7,467 nucleotides of DNA from Patescibacteria group bacterium UBA4664 (GCA_943353705.1 CALRAY010000025.1:1-7467); one strand, 5' to 3'; positions 1-6,561 are shown, counted from the stretch's first letter. Notes: generated by a model not told the origin, from the sequence alone. Translations and numbers: made by a program.

Positions 1-1
1 A

Positions 2-193
2 GGGTATAATGTGTATAAAGCCGGTACTAAAGTTGCAACTACAAGTAGTCTTAAATACCGTGACCCTACAATTACTGCAGGCGGATCAATCAAATATGGA
101 GTAGAGGCCTTTGACTCTTCAGGTAATGTTTCGCAAAGAGCAAGCTACACCCTCAAGACTTCATGCTTTTTATTCTTCTGTAGAAAATATTAA
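2..193 (+). CDS. C-terminal end of a fibronectin type III domain protein (5' partial)
   Basis: This is the 3' end of a gene that begins before the window. The reading frame is open from position 2 (G-Y-N-V-Y-K-A-G...) to the TAA at 191-193. A GTG at position 11 could be mistaken for a start but falls inside the domain. The visible residues match the second half of a fibronectin type III fold: GYNVYKAG is strand C, the stretch ending KYRDPTI leads into strand E, and Y-x-V-x-A-F-D-x-S-G-N-V-S is the family's usual F-G region before the last strand. Such domains are typical of secreted or cell-surface proteins, where they act as spacers or adhesion modules, so an extracellular location is inferred. 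After the domain comes a short tail with two cysteines four residues apart and a final K-Y. The N-terminal domains, and so the function, are not visible. The gene converges on fmt. Confidence 0.7.
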   Translation, partial: GYNVYKAGTKVATTSSLKYRDPTITAGGSIKYGVEAFDSSGNVSQRASYTLKTSCFLFFCRKY

Positions 194-203
194 ATCTGGC
201 AAA

Positions 204-220
204 GTAAATCTGCTATTTAC
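204..220. terminator. Weak stem-loop between the convergent FnIII gene and fmt
   Basis: A perfect 6-bp inverted repeat, GTAAAT and ATTTAC, flanks a 5-base loop. It lies just after the FnIII stop and spans the fmt stop codon. It could form a short hairpin in transcripts from either side. The stem is short and AT-rich, and the downstream sequence is only moderately T-rich on either strand (ATATTTT on +), so it may be a weak bidirectional terminator or chance. Confidence 0.25.
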
Positions 221-1133
221 CGATAATATTTTGGTAGCCATTAATAAAGTCTAGGGCCGATAAAGCTGGTTTACCAGCAGGCTGGATTTTGATAATTTCT
301 AAGCTACCATTTGCACAGCCTAAATAGAGCTTTTTGTCTTCTATTCTGAGCTCACCCCTAGGCGGTGTTAGCTCGCTTGGATTAGCTTCTAATATTATTA
401 TATCCTTGACATCAATACTCACATAGCTCTTGGGCCAGCCAGCGTAGGCCAGTATCTCGCGCGCCAGCTGCTTGGGCTGTTTGCTGGTATCGATTCGGCC
501 ATCTTCTTTCGTGGTTTTATGAGTGTGTGTTGTGGCTGATTCGTCTTGCGAGATAAGCTCGAGTTCATTATTTAAATACATTCCAACCGTTTCAGGTAGT
601 AGGGCGCAATTTATTTTGGAAAGATCATCGCGTAATTTTACTGCATCAAGCCCTGCTATATTTATTTCGCTCCAGGTTAGTATGGGGCCATCGTCTAGGC
701 CTGGAGTAATGCGAATAATTGTGACACCGCTGGTATCATCGCCATTCAAAATAGACGTTCGGATTGGATTAGAGCCACGATATTTTGGCAGCAGGCTAAA
801 GTGGCTATTTAAAATACCTAGAGAGAACATATCTATAACTTCAGGGGGAATTATCGTCCCAAAGTCTAAAACGACACCAAGCTGACTTTTGATAGTTTCT
901 TCTTTAAGCATCAGGCCCAGGCTGGCTTTGTCTTTTGGGTTTAACACTTTTATTCCAGCGTCTTGAGCCCAAACATGCACTGAATTTTTAAATAGCTTGC
1001 CAGCCGAATTGGTAGCAGGGGGTTTGGTTACGACAAGCTCGATGGAATACTTCTCATACAGGCACTGCAGAGCGTCTAAACTTGTTTGGCCAGTACCAAA
1101 AAAAACAATTGAAGATTTGTTATTGTTTGGCAT
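213..1133 (-). CDS. fmt: Methionyl-tRNA formyltransferase
   Basis: Transfers a formyl group from 10-formyl-tetrahydrofolate to Met-tRNA(fMet) in the cytoplasm, producing the initiator tRNA for translation. It has 306 residues, close to the usual 310-315. The N-terminal formyltransferase domain (about 7-190) holds the catalytic triad: N109 and H111 in L-N-S-H-F-S-L-L-P-K-Y-R-G, and D147 in G-L-D-D-G-P. The family motif K-x-T-K-E-D-G-R-I-D is at about 206-215. The C-terminal OB-like tRNA-binding domain (about 217-306) ends with the conserved I-Q-P-A-G-K and D-F-I-N-G. The N-terminal motif, usually close to F-x-G-T-P-x-F-A, reads F-F-G-T-G-Q-T-S, and the usual R-G-A-A-P-I reads R-G-S-N-P-I. The ATG start overlaps the end of def by 14 bases with no strong Shine-Dalgarno, so translation is probably coupled to def. 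It is the last gene of priA-def-fmt. Confidence 0.93.
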   Translation of the reverse strand: MPNNNKSSIVFFGTGQTSLDALQCLYEKYSIELVVTKPPATNSAGKLFKNSVHVWAQDAGIKVLNPKDKASLGLMLKEETIKSQLGVVLDFGTIIPPEVIDMFSLGILNSHFSLLPKYRGSNPIRTSILNGDDTSGVTIIRITPGLDDGPILTWSEINIAGLDAVKLRDDLSKINCALLPETVGMYLNNELELISQDESATTHTHKTTKEDGRIDTSKQPKQLAREILAYAGWPKSYVSIDVKDIIILEANPSELTPPRGELRIEDKKLYLGCANGSLEIIKIQPAGKPALSALDFINGYQNIIGK

Positions 1134-1680
1134 GATTAATGTTGTCTTTTTTAGGCTCGGATACAGGCATTAGTGAGCCGTTTTTATCGATATTAAAAAG
1201 CTGGGTTGAGTCGGCGATATGGTCTAGAAATATTACCCCATTCATGTGGTCTATCTCGTGCTGTAAAACCCGAGCCGGGAAGCCTTCCAGGGTGAGTCTG
1301 ATGGGTAGCCCATCTTGGTCCTGAGCTTTTACTTTGATTTTAAGCGGGCGCTTTACGCGTCCATAAATCCCCGGCACACTTAAGCAGCCTTCGACATCGC
1401 TAACTTTTTCGGCACTAGCTTTGACGATTTCAGGATTCACCAATGTCGTGAATTCTCTATTTTTAGGGTCATCAAAATCATTGCGTACCACGGTTAGCTT
1501 GAGGGGTTCACCCACCTGAATGGCTGCCAGTGCGGCACCAAACTCGCTGTCGTGGTCCCAGTCTAGGGTAGTGGCAATCATGTCGTTTGCTAGCTTGCGA
1601 ATAGAATCGTCAATAAAGCCGATACGCTTTGATTTCATTCTCAGTATTTTATTGGGGATATTTACAATTTTTAGTATCAT
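1120..1680 (-). CDS. def: Peptide deformylase
   Basis: Metalloenzyme that removes the formyl group from the N-terminal methionine of new proteins as they leave the ribosome; it completes the cycle begun by the product of fmt next door. The 186 residues carry the three family motifs: motif 1, G-A-A-L-A-A-I-Q-V-G (48-57); motif 2, E-G-C-L-S (97-101), whose C99 binds the metal; and motif 3, H-E-I-D-H (141-145), with both histidines as metal ligands and E142 as catalytic base. All catalytic residues are intact, so activity is expected. Motif 1 is slightly unusual: the typical G-x-G-L-A-A-P-Q has A for the second G and I for P. The ATG shares four bases (ATGA, 1677-1680) with the priA stop, indicating translational coupling. 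The last 20 or so residues are a polar tail beyond the catalytic core. Confidence 0.95.
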   Translation of the reverse strand: MILKIVNIPNKILRMKSKRIGFIDDSIRKLANDMIATTLDWDHDSEFGAALAAIQVGEPLKLTVVRNDFDDPKNREFTTLVNPEIVKASAEKVSDVEGCLSVPGIYGRVKRPLKIKVKAQDQDGLPIRLTLEGFPARVLQHEIDHMNGVIFLDHIADSTQLFNIDKNGSLMPVSEPKKDNINHAKQ

Positions 1681-3596
1681 GATATTCCGAATGGATCCAT
1701 ATTTATTGTCCAGAATTGCTCAAGTTCGCTGGCAATATTTTCTAGGACTTTCCTGTCTTTGCTTTTTATAACCAAGCTCCAAATGTGCTTATTGCCTCGC
1801 ATGGCGGGGTGGGATGGAACTGGCCCAAGCACCGCAATTGAATTTTTGTTCTTTAATTTATTGATTAAATCCATGGCTTTTTGTCTACCTAGATTGGCAG
1901 AAACAAAACCACACTCTAATTTTAACAGATATACGTAGGGAGGATAAGAGTATTTTTTGCGCTGCTCCAACTCTTGAGTATAGAATTTAGCAAAATCATT
2001 TTTGATAATCAAGTCGAATATTGGGTTTTCGGGCTGGGCAGTTTGTATTATCACTTTTCCGCGAGTTTCGCGTCGGCCTGCTCGGCCTGCTGTCTGAGTA
2101 AGCAACTGAAAGGCGCGCTCCAAGCTATTGTAATCTATATTCAAAAGATCATAGTCGGCATTGATCATCCCGACAAGCTCAAGGTTTGCGATATCCATTC
2201 CGCGGCCTATCATTTGCGTGCCAATAATAATATCTATCTCTCCAGCGGAAATACTCTCTAGTGTTTCTTCAAAGTCTTTCTGGGCTGAGCTATCGGTATC
2301 GATACGAGCGATTCTGGCGCCAGCAAATTGCTTGGAAATTTCCTCAGCAACTGCTTTGGTGCCGACACCATAGCCTCTTAGCTCTGGACTGCCACATTTT
2401 GGGCATTTGCCTGGTGGCGGGGTATTATGTCCGCAAACATGGCAGACTAGCTTCATTCTATCGGCATGGAAATGCATATTAACGCCGCAGTGTGGGCATT
2501 CAAAATTCTCTCCGCACTCATTGCATTTAAAAATCGGAGCAGTACCGCGGCGGTTAATATATATTAAGGCCATCTTTTTAGTTTCAAGCACCGCTTTAAT
2601 TTCGGCTTTAAGGCGACTTGAGAGTATTTCGCCACGGTCAGTTTTAATAATCTCGATATCGGGGTGTTGAGAATTGAGTGCGCGCTGGGGCATATAAACT
2701 TTTTCGAGCTTTCCAGCGTCAGCTAAAAACTTAGTGTTAATCGATGGCGTAGCACTACCCAGGATTAATTTGGATTTAGTAATAGCCGATAGCTTGGCCG
2801 CGACTATTTCGGCTTGGTAGCGGGGCGAGGAATCTTGTTTGTAGCTTTGTTCGTGGAATTCATCGATAATAACCAGCCCTAAGTTGTGAAGTGGGGAAAA
2901 CATCGCCGATCTTGGCCCCAGTACCAGCAGCCCTTCATTCTTTGACCTAGCACTGCATTCCACCCACACGGCCTTGCGCTTGGCCGGCGTCATCGAGGAG
3001 TGGGTAATTATCAAGCTATCACCAAAATGCTTCTGAGCGCGCTCTATCATCTGCTTGGTTAAGAATATTTCGGGCATCATCAGTACGGCTGAACGATTAT
3101 TCTGAATGGACTGTGCTATGAGATGAAAATATATTTCAGTTTTACCAGATCCCATCGCACCTTCTAGCAAAACCGGCTTGGCGGATTTATTTATACTATC
3201 AAGGGCTGATTGCTGAGATTTAGTTAGCTGAACCAGCGGTTGGCTTTGATATTTTTGGTTTGCAAAGTTCTTGCGTGATTTGGTGGTTGGGTTTTTGGGG
3301 ATTAATAGCTGCCACGTGCTCGAGGCGCTGGCTGAGTAATAGCTAATAATCCAGTCGCCAAGCTCTAGCAGGTGGCTGGCTATCGGCTCAATATCTAGCT
3401 TCTCGATAACAGATTGAAGTTTAATACTAGCCTCGGGCTGTTCGACATTAGTATCACGAACTATACCAATAGAGTAGCGATTAGCAAATTTAATCTTCAC
3501 TAAATCGCCTATGCTTAAATCTGCACCACCACTCTGGTAGGTAAAGGTTTTAGCCTCTCTCCCGTTAAATCCAACAACACTAATATTTACAAACAT
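1677..3596 (-). CDS. priA: Primosomal protein N' (replication restart helicase PriA), short form
   Basis: DNA helicase that recognises stalled forks and reloads the replisome away from the origin. I chose the ATG at 3596, giving 639 residues. The frame is open to an ATG at 3641, but MFVNISVVGFNG fits the start of the family's 3'-DNA-binding domain, and a -10-like box lies just upstream of 3596. Seen in order: 3'-DNA-binding domain (1-100, ending Y-Y...L-L-I-P); Walker A G-A-M-G-S-G-K-T-E (146-154); DEAD-like box D-E-F-H (245-248) followed by S-Y-K-Q and P-R-Y; G-S-A-T-P-S (280-285); eight zinc-binding cysteines at 358, 361, 367, 370, 385, 388, 398 and 401; G-T-Q-M-I-G-R-G (459-466); and Q-T-A-G-R-A-G-R (501-508). 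The C-terminal domain follows. It is about 90 residues shorter than E. coli PriA (732). The loss falls mainly between the DNA-binding domain and the helicase, where the winged helix normally sits. First gene of the priA-def-fmt operon. Confidence 0.93.
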   Translation of the reverse strand: MFVNISVVGFNGREAKTFTYQSGGADLSIGDLVKIKFANRYSIGIVRDTNVEQPEASIKLQSVIEKLDIEPIASHLLELGDWIISYYSASASSTWQLLIPKNPTTKSRKNFANQKYQSQPLVQLTKSQQSALDSINKSAKPVLLEGAMGSGKTEIYFHLIAQSIQNNRSAVLMMPEIFLTKQMIERAQKHFGDSLIITHSSMTPAKRKAVWVECSARSKNEGLLVLGPRSAMFSPLHNLGLVIIDEFHEQSYKQDSSPRYQAEIVAAKLSAITKSKLILGSATPSINTKFLADAGKLEKVYMPQRALNSQHPDIEIIKTDRGEILSSRLKAEIKAVLETKKMALIYINRRGTAPIFKCNECGENFECPHCGVNMHFHADRMKLVCHVCGHNTPPPGKCPKCGSPELRGYGVGTKAVAEEISKQFAGARIARIDTDSSAQKDFEETLESISAGEIDIIIGTQMIGRGMDIANLELVGMINADYDLLNIDYNSLERAFQLLTQTAGRAGRRETRGKVIIQTAQPENPIFDLIIKNDFAKFYTQELEQRKKYSYPPYVYLLKLECGFVSANLGRQKAMDLINKLKNKNSIAVLGPVPSHPAMRGNKHIWSLVIKSKDRKVLENIASELEQFWTINMDPFGIS

Positions 3597-3608
3597 ATAG
3601 ATATTGTA
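3597..3608 (-). promoter_or_regulatory. Putative -10 box of priA-def-fmt, leaderless arrangement
   Basis: On the minus strand TACAAT (3608 to 3603) is followed by six bases and then the ATG at 3596. A -10 box at that distance would start transcription at or within a base or two of the ATG, so the mRNA would have essentially no 5' leader. No Shine-Dalgarno is visible. A -35 hexamer at 17 bases would fall at 3626-3631 and is poor (AGGGCA). This arrangement also supports the shorter priA start, because the alternative ATG at 3611 would overlap the -10 box. Confidence 0.45.
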
Positions 3609-3624
3609 CATCAGTCTAAAAATA

Positions 3625-3661
3625 TTGCCCTTAAACCCCAAGTGTGGTTTATAATATAAAC
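3625..3661 (+). promoter_or_regulatory. Putative secD-secF promoter, leaderless arrangement
   Basis: A perfect consensus -10 TATAAT (3650-3655) lies six bases before the secD ATG at 3662. A possible -35, TTGCCC (3625-3630), stands 19 bases upstream of it. Transcription is expected to start at about 3661-3662, on the ATG itself, so the mRNA would be leaderless. There is no Shine-Dalgarno. The -35 region coincides with the expected -35 position of the divergent priA promoter, so the two promoters may be back to back. Confidence 0.55.
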
Positions 3662-4960
3662 ATGAAGGTCAAAACAAAGCTTTATTTAATACTTGCACTT
3701 TTTGTGGTGCTAATTTTGATTGCACTACCACGCGAGGACAAGATATTCTCAGCCCTAGGGCTAAAGGATGCTGCTTTGAAGGTAAGATTGGGCTTGGATT
3801 TACAAGGGGGTGCGAGCCTAACTTACCAGGCTGACCTGTCTAAAATACCATCTGCCGAAAAGGCCAAGGCTATCGATGGCGTTATAAATGTCATAAATAA
3901 GCGTGTTAACCCGAGCGGTACGTCCGAGGTTGTAGTCCAGACATCAGGTAGCGATAGAGTTGCAGTGCAATTGCCTGGTATAAAGGATATTGACCAAGCA
4001 ATCGGAACTATTGGCAAAACCGCCCAGCTGACATTCCTGTCTATTGGTCCCGATAATATTCCCGAAGCAACCGACTTGAGTGGCAATGACCTCGAGAGTG
4101 CTAATGCCGATATTGATACTCAAAGCAGCAAGCCAGTTGTTTCTTTTCAGATGAAAAGCTCTGCAGTCCAGAAGTTTGCAGATCTTACTAAAAAAATAAA
4201 TAAAGAAAATGGCAGACTATTGATTATTCTTGATAATGAACCGCTTTTTAACGGAACCGTATCTACTCCCATAACCGACGGCAAAGGCCAAATGCAAGGC
4301 TTCAAGGATATAAAAGACGCACAAGAAACAGCCGTACTATTAAATGCTGGTGCTTTGCCAGTGCCAATTAGCTTGGTCGAGCAGCGCGCAGTTGGTGCTA
4401 CATTGGGCCAAGAGTCAATCCAAAAGAGTTTATTGGCAGGCTTAATTGGCCTTGTATCGGTCTTAGTATTTATGATTGCTTATTATAGGCTCGCCGGGCT
4501 GGTGGCTGGTGCCGCACTTGTAATATATGCGCTCCTTACGATAGATATATTTAAATTATCAGGGATTACTCAATCGCCAATTGTCTTAACACTTGCGGGC
4601 ATTGCCGGCTTCGTACTTAGTATTGGTATGGCCGTAGATGCAAACATCTTAATATTTGAGCGCATGAAAGAAGAAGTCCGAGACGGTAACTCTGTCCAAG
4701 CTGGTATGGAAGCTGGATTCAAACGCGCCTGGACAAGTATCCGTGATTCTAACGTATCGACACTTATAACCTGCTTGATTTTGTACCTTTCAGGTATTCC
4801 AATAATCAAAGGTTTTGCAGTAACTCTAGGCATTGGAGTATTGGTTAGCATGTTTACAGCTATCACAATATCAAAGACATTCATGCAGGCTGTAGTGCAG
4901 ACCAAGATTGGCCAAAAGCCTAGTTCTTATCGTATTAAAGGTGTGGAGGATGAAAAATGA
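3662..4960 (+). CDS. secD: Protein translocase subunit SecD
   Basis: Membrane subunit of the Sec accessory complex that, with SecF, uses the proton gradient to pull secreted proteins across the membrane after SecA-driven insertion. I chose the ATG at 3662 (432 residues); a GTG at 3644 is in frame, but it lies upstream of the TATAAT box and adds no typical sequence. The first membrane helix is at about 7-23. The extracytoplasmic P1 region (about 40-240) begins with L-G-L-D-L-Q-G-G (43-50) and includes R-V-N-P-S-G (81-86) and V-Q-L-P-G (102-106). Five more helices follow at about 256-274, 278-298, 304-325, 364-382 and 384-408. I-G-M-A-V-D-A-N-I-L-I-F-E-R (321-334) is the family signature, and D326 matches the essential TM4 aspartate of Thermus SecDF. 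I-K-G-F-A-V-T-L (382-389) is the last conserved motif. In P1, the usual aliphatic-Pro strand after L-D-x-E appears as L-F-N-G-T-V. Overlaps secF by four bases. Confidence 0.96.
   Translation: MKVKTKLYLILALFVVLILIALPREDKIFSALGLKDAALKVRLGLDLQGGASLTYQADLSKIPSAEKAKAIDGVINVINKRVNPSGTSEVVVQTSGSDRVAVQLPGIKDIDQAIGTIGKTAQLTFLSIGPDNIPEATDLSGNDLESANADIDTQSSKPVVSFQMKSSAVQKFADLTKKINKENGRLLIILDNEPLFNGTVSTPITDGKGQMQGFKDIKDAQETAVLLNAGALPVPISLVEQRAVGATLGQESIQKSLLAGLIGLVSVLVFMIAYYRLAGLVAGAALVIYALLTIDIFKLSGITQSPIVLTLAGIAGFVLSIGMAVDANILIFERMKEEVRDGNSVQAGMEAGFKRAWTSIRDSNVSTLITCLILYLSGIPIIKGFAVTLGIGVLVSMFTAITISKTFMQAVVQTKIGQKPSSYRIKGVEDEK
4945..4950 (+). promoter_or_regulatory. Strong Shine-Dalgarno of secF inside secD
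   Basis: GGAGGA lies six bases before the secF ATG (4957) and within the last codons of secD. It is the strongest ribosome-binding site in the window, and it fixes the secF start. The secD stop and secF start share ATGA (4957-4960), so coupling and direct initiation could both operate. It also shows that this organism uses anti-Shine-Dalgarno pairing, despite the genes here that lack such sites. Confidence 0.85.
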
Positions 4961-5883
4961 ACATTGTTGGTAGACGTAAATTATGGTTTTCCATTTCAAT
5001 TCTCTTGATCTTGCCTGGCACCATTGCTCTTTTAGTGTGGGGCCTGAAACCAGGAATTGATTTTACGGGTGGTCAAGAGATGGAAATAGCTGGAGATATT
5101 GGGCAAAGTGAGCTCAGCGAATTGGTATCTAAGGCTGGAGCTAAAGACATAACCGTTACAACCAGTGGAGGCGATAGGCTAATTGTGAGATATAGCGATA
5201 AGGATGCAGGTGAATCACAGCAGCTTCGTCAAAATATAAGCGCCCTTTTAAAGCAGAGAAACCTTCAGGAAACCTCATTTAGCTCGGTAGGGCCATCTGT
5301 CAGCCGAGATATAACAGCTAGGGCGCTGCTTGGGGTGGGGCTAGCTTCGTTAGCAATTCTACTTTATGTGGCATTTGCATTTAGGAACACGCCACCACCA
5401 GTCAGCCCATGGAGCTTTGGGGCTACGGCGATTATAGCTTTATTGCACGACGCATTATTTTTACTAGGTATATTTGCTATACTTGGGCACTTCTTCGATG
5501 TTCAGGTCGATGCCCTATTCGTGACAGCCGTACTGACAGTTATTGGATTCTCTGTCCACGACACTATTGTTGTTTATGACCGTATCCGGGAGAACTTGCG
5601 TCGGCACAATAAGCCTTTCGAGGAAATCGTTAATATTTCGATCAATGAGACGCTGGCCAGATCGCTTAACACCTCCATAACAGTAATAATTGTGCTTCTG
5701 GCATTCTTTATGTTCGGTGGCGAGTCTATCAGGTACTTTGTACTTGCGCTACTGATAGGCATTATCTCAGGAACCTATTCTTCGATATTCAATGCTTCAC
5801 CATTGCTGGTTGTTTATAATAACTGGAAGATTAAAAAATCCAAAGGTAATAATAAAACCAAAGGCGATAATAAATCTAAATAG
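4957..5883 (+). CDS. secF: Protein translocase subunit SecF
   Basis: Partner of SecD in the proton-driven Sec accessory complex. It has 308 residues, close to the family norm. The first membrane helix (about 10-30) leads into G-I-D-F-T-G-G (33-39), a family signature. The external P4-like domain is at about 40-118. V-G-P-S-V-S-R-D (111-118) precedes helix 2 (about 121-142). Helix 3 (about 152-178) contains A-L-L-H-D. Helix 4 carries I-G-F-S-V-H-D-T-I-V-V-Y-D-R-I-R-E-N (196-213). D202 and R235 (in L-A-R-S-L-N-T-S) match the proton-pathway Asp and Arg of Thermus SecDF, so proton coupling should be retained. The last two helices are at about 237-254 and 258-285. The protein ends in a cytoplasmic Lys/Asn-rich tail (about 291-308) encoded by a short tandem repeat. 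It ends 13 bases from the convergent zinc-ribbon gene, with no clear terminator hairpin between them. Confidence 0.96.
   Translation: MNIVGRRKLWFSISILLILPGTIALLVWGLKPGIDFTGGQEMEIAGDIGQSELSELVSKAGAKDITVTTSGGDRLIVRYSDKDAGESQQLRQNISALLKQRNLQETSFSSVGPSVSRDITARALLGVGLASLAILLYVAFAFRNTPPPVSPWSFGATAIIALLHDALFLLGIFAILGHFFDVQVDALFVTAVLTVIGFSVHDTIVVYDRIRENLRRHNKPFEEIVNISINETLARSLNTSITVIIVLLAFFMFGGESIRYFVLALLIGIISGTYSSIFNASPLLVVYNNWKIKKSKGNNKTKGDNKSK
5839..5874 (+). repeat. Two tandem 18-base units in the secF 3' end
   Basis: The units at 5839-5856 and 5857-5874 differ at only a few bases and encode S-K-G-N-N-K and T-K-G-D-N-K. A third, truncated unit (S-K) precedes the stop. The result is a positively charged, low-complexity cytoplasmic tail on SecF. 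Replication slippage is the likely origin. Confidence 0.7.
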
Positions 5884-5896
5884 TGTGCTCTTGGGC

Positions 5897-6490
5897 TCAG
5901 GTAATAATAAGCAGTAGAAGTATAAGTGCTGTGCTAATAAAAATAATGAAAGCCGAAACTAGCCATATCCAGAGCGGAATATGTTTATGCCCAGTAGCCT
6001 CTGTCTGCTGGTTGCTAGCCGAAGCTTGATTAGGCATTTCCTCGGGTAGGGGAGCCGGGCTGTAATTAATCGGCTCGGTATCTTTTATGGCGGTATCAAG
6101 CAGGTCGTCGTAATTTTCAAATACACTTGCGCTAGCCTCATTGGGCTTTGTGGTCGTTGCAATCTTGGCGGGACCACCATGGCTATGGGGTGGTGGCAAC
6201 TCAGGCACCATGAGTCGTTTTAGCATTAAGCGAACATTGCCTTTAACATCGCCACTACTAGTAGGTGTACTAGCCACGCTGGCTGCGCTTTGCGACTTAA
6301 GAGTATCTTCCGGCTTACGTATGGGGCTGTCGTCTACACCAGAGATGGATTTGGGTAGGGGTATTGAGGTTTTTTGAAGCTGTGTTCCACTCATCGTGTA
6401 GAAGCGCTGCATGTGTCCACAATCTGGGCACAAGTATCCCACCAAGCTTGGTGTCATATTCGAATTACATTCTGGGCAGTATCTATCCAT
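5897..6490 (-). CDS. Zinc-ribbon protein with disordered linker and C-terminal membrane anchor, function unknown
   Basis: I do not recognise a named family. The 197 residues fall into three parts. An N-terminal zinc ribbon (5-24) has C-P-E-C and C-P-D-C (C5, C8, C21, C24), followed by G-H-M-Q-R-F. A long region (about 35-170) rich in Ser, Thr, Pro and Ala is probably disordered; it contains a short basic helix-like patch (about 83-94, with V-R-L-M-L-K-R-L-M), a Pro/His stretch (P-P-P-H-S-H, 99-104) and an acidic patch (about 124-140). One hydrophobic helix (about 171-197) reaches the C-terminus, so the protein is probably tail-anchored with the ribbon in the cytoplasm. There is no signal peptide. 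The start MDRYCPEC is fixed by the ribbon. It is convergent with secF and divergent from the regulator gene. A role in membrane-associated sensing or scaffolding is only a guess. Confidence 0.8.
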   Translation of the reverse strand: MDRYCPECNSNMTPSLVGYLCPDCGHMQRFYTMSGTQLQKTSIPLPKSISGVDDSPIRKPEDTLKSQSAASVASTPTSSGDVKGNVRLMLKRLMVPELPPPHSHGGPAKIATTTKPNEASASVFENYDDLLDTAIKDTEPINYSPAPLPEEMPNQASASNQQTEATGHKHIPLWIWLVSAFIIFISTALILLLLIIT

Positions 6491-6513
6491 ATTTGTTTTG
6501 CTTATATATTACT

Positions 6514-6522
6514 ATTCTAACA
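6514..6522 (-). promoter_or_regulatory. Putative extended -10 promoter of the zinc-ribbon gene
   Basis: On the minus strand TGT followed by TAGAAT (6522 to 6514) forms an extended -10 element. Transcription would start near 6507 and leave a leader of about 17 bases. The leader has only a weak A-rich run before the ATG and no clear Shine-Dalgarno. The -35 position at a 17-base spacing reads TTTTAA, which is poor; an extended -10 can compensate for that. Confidence 0.4.
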
Positions 6523-6545
6523 CATAACATAAGCTTTTAAAAAGG

Positions 6546-6561
6546 TGTTGTCATTACAACA
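6546..6561. promoter_or_regulatory. Palindrome over the -35 box, candidate operator
   Basis: TGTTGT, four bases (CATT), then ACAACA form a perfect inverted repeat with 6-base arms. It covers the whole -35 hexamer of the regulator gene (6548-6553) and lies just upstream of the zinc-ribbon gene's promoter. Dimeric winged-helix regulators often bind such sites in their own promoters, so autoregulation is plausible, but no binding is shown by the sequence alone. Confidence 0.4.

Noticed and set aside
523..885. A 120-codon plus-strand frame inside fmt.
   Set aside because: It is antisense to a region of fmt that contains the catalytic motifs, and its translation is serine-rich with no recognisable domain. 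It is a shadow of the real gene.
3597..3641. Longer priA starting at the ATG at 3641 (15 extra residues).
   Set aside because: The extra residues do not resemble PriA N-termini, and the stretch contains the likely -10 box. The start at 3596 matches the family.
3644..3661. GTG start for secD six codons upstream of the ATG.
   Set aside because: The GTG lies upstream of the TATAAT box and has no Shine-Dalgarno. The ATG at 3662 opens directly onto M-K-V-K-T-K-L and the first membrane helix.
4570..4905. A 111-codon minus-strand frame inside secD.
   Set aside because: It lies opposite the conserved SecD membrane region, with no promoter or ribosome-binding site and no recognisable domain.
5884..5896. 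Possible terminator between the convergent secF and zinc-ribbon genes.
   Set aside because: The 13-base gap holds a direct repeat of GCTC but no inverted repeat with a T-run, so no hairpin terminator can be supported.
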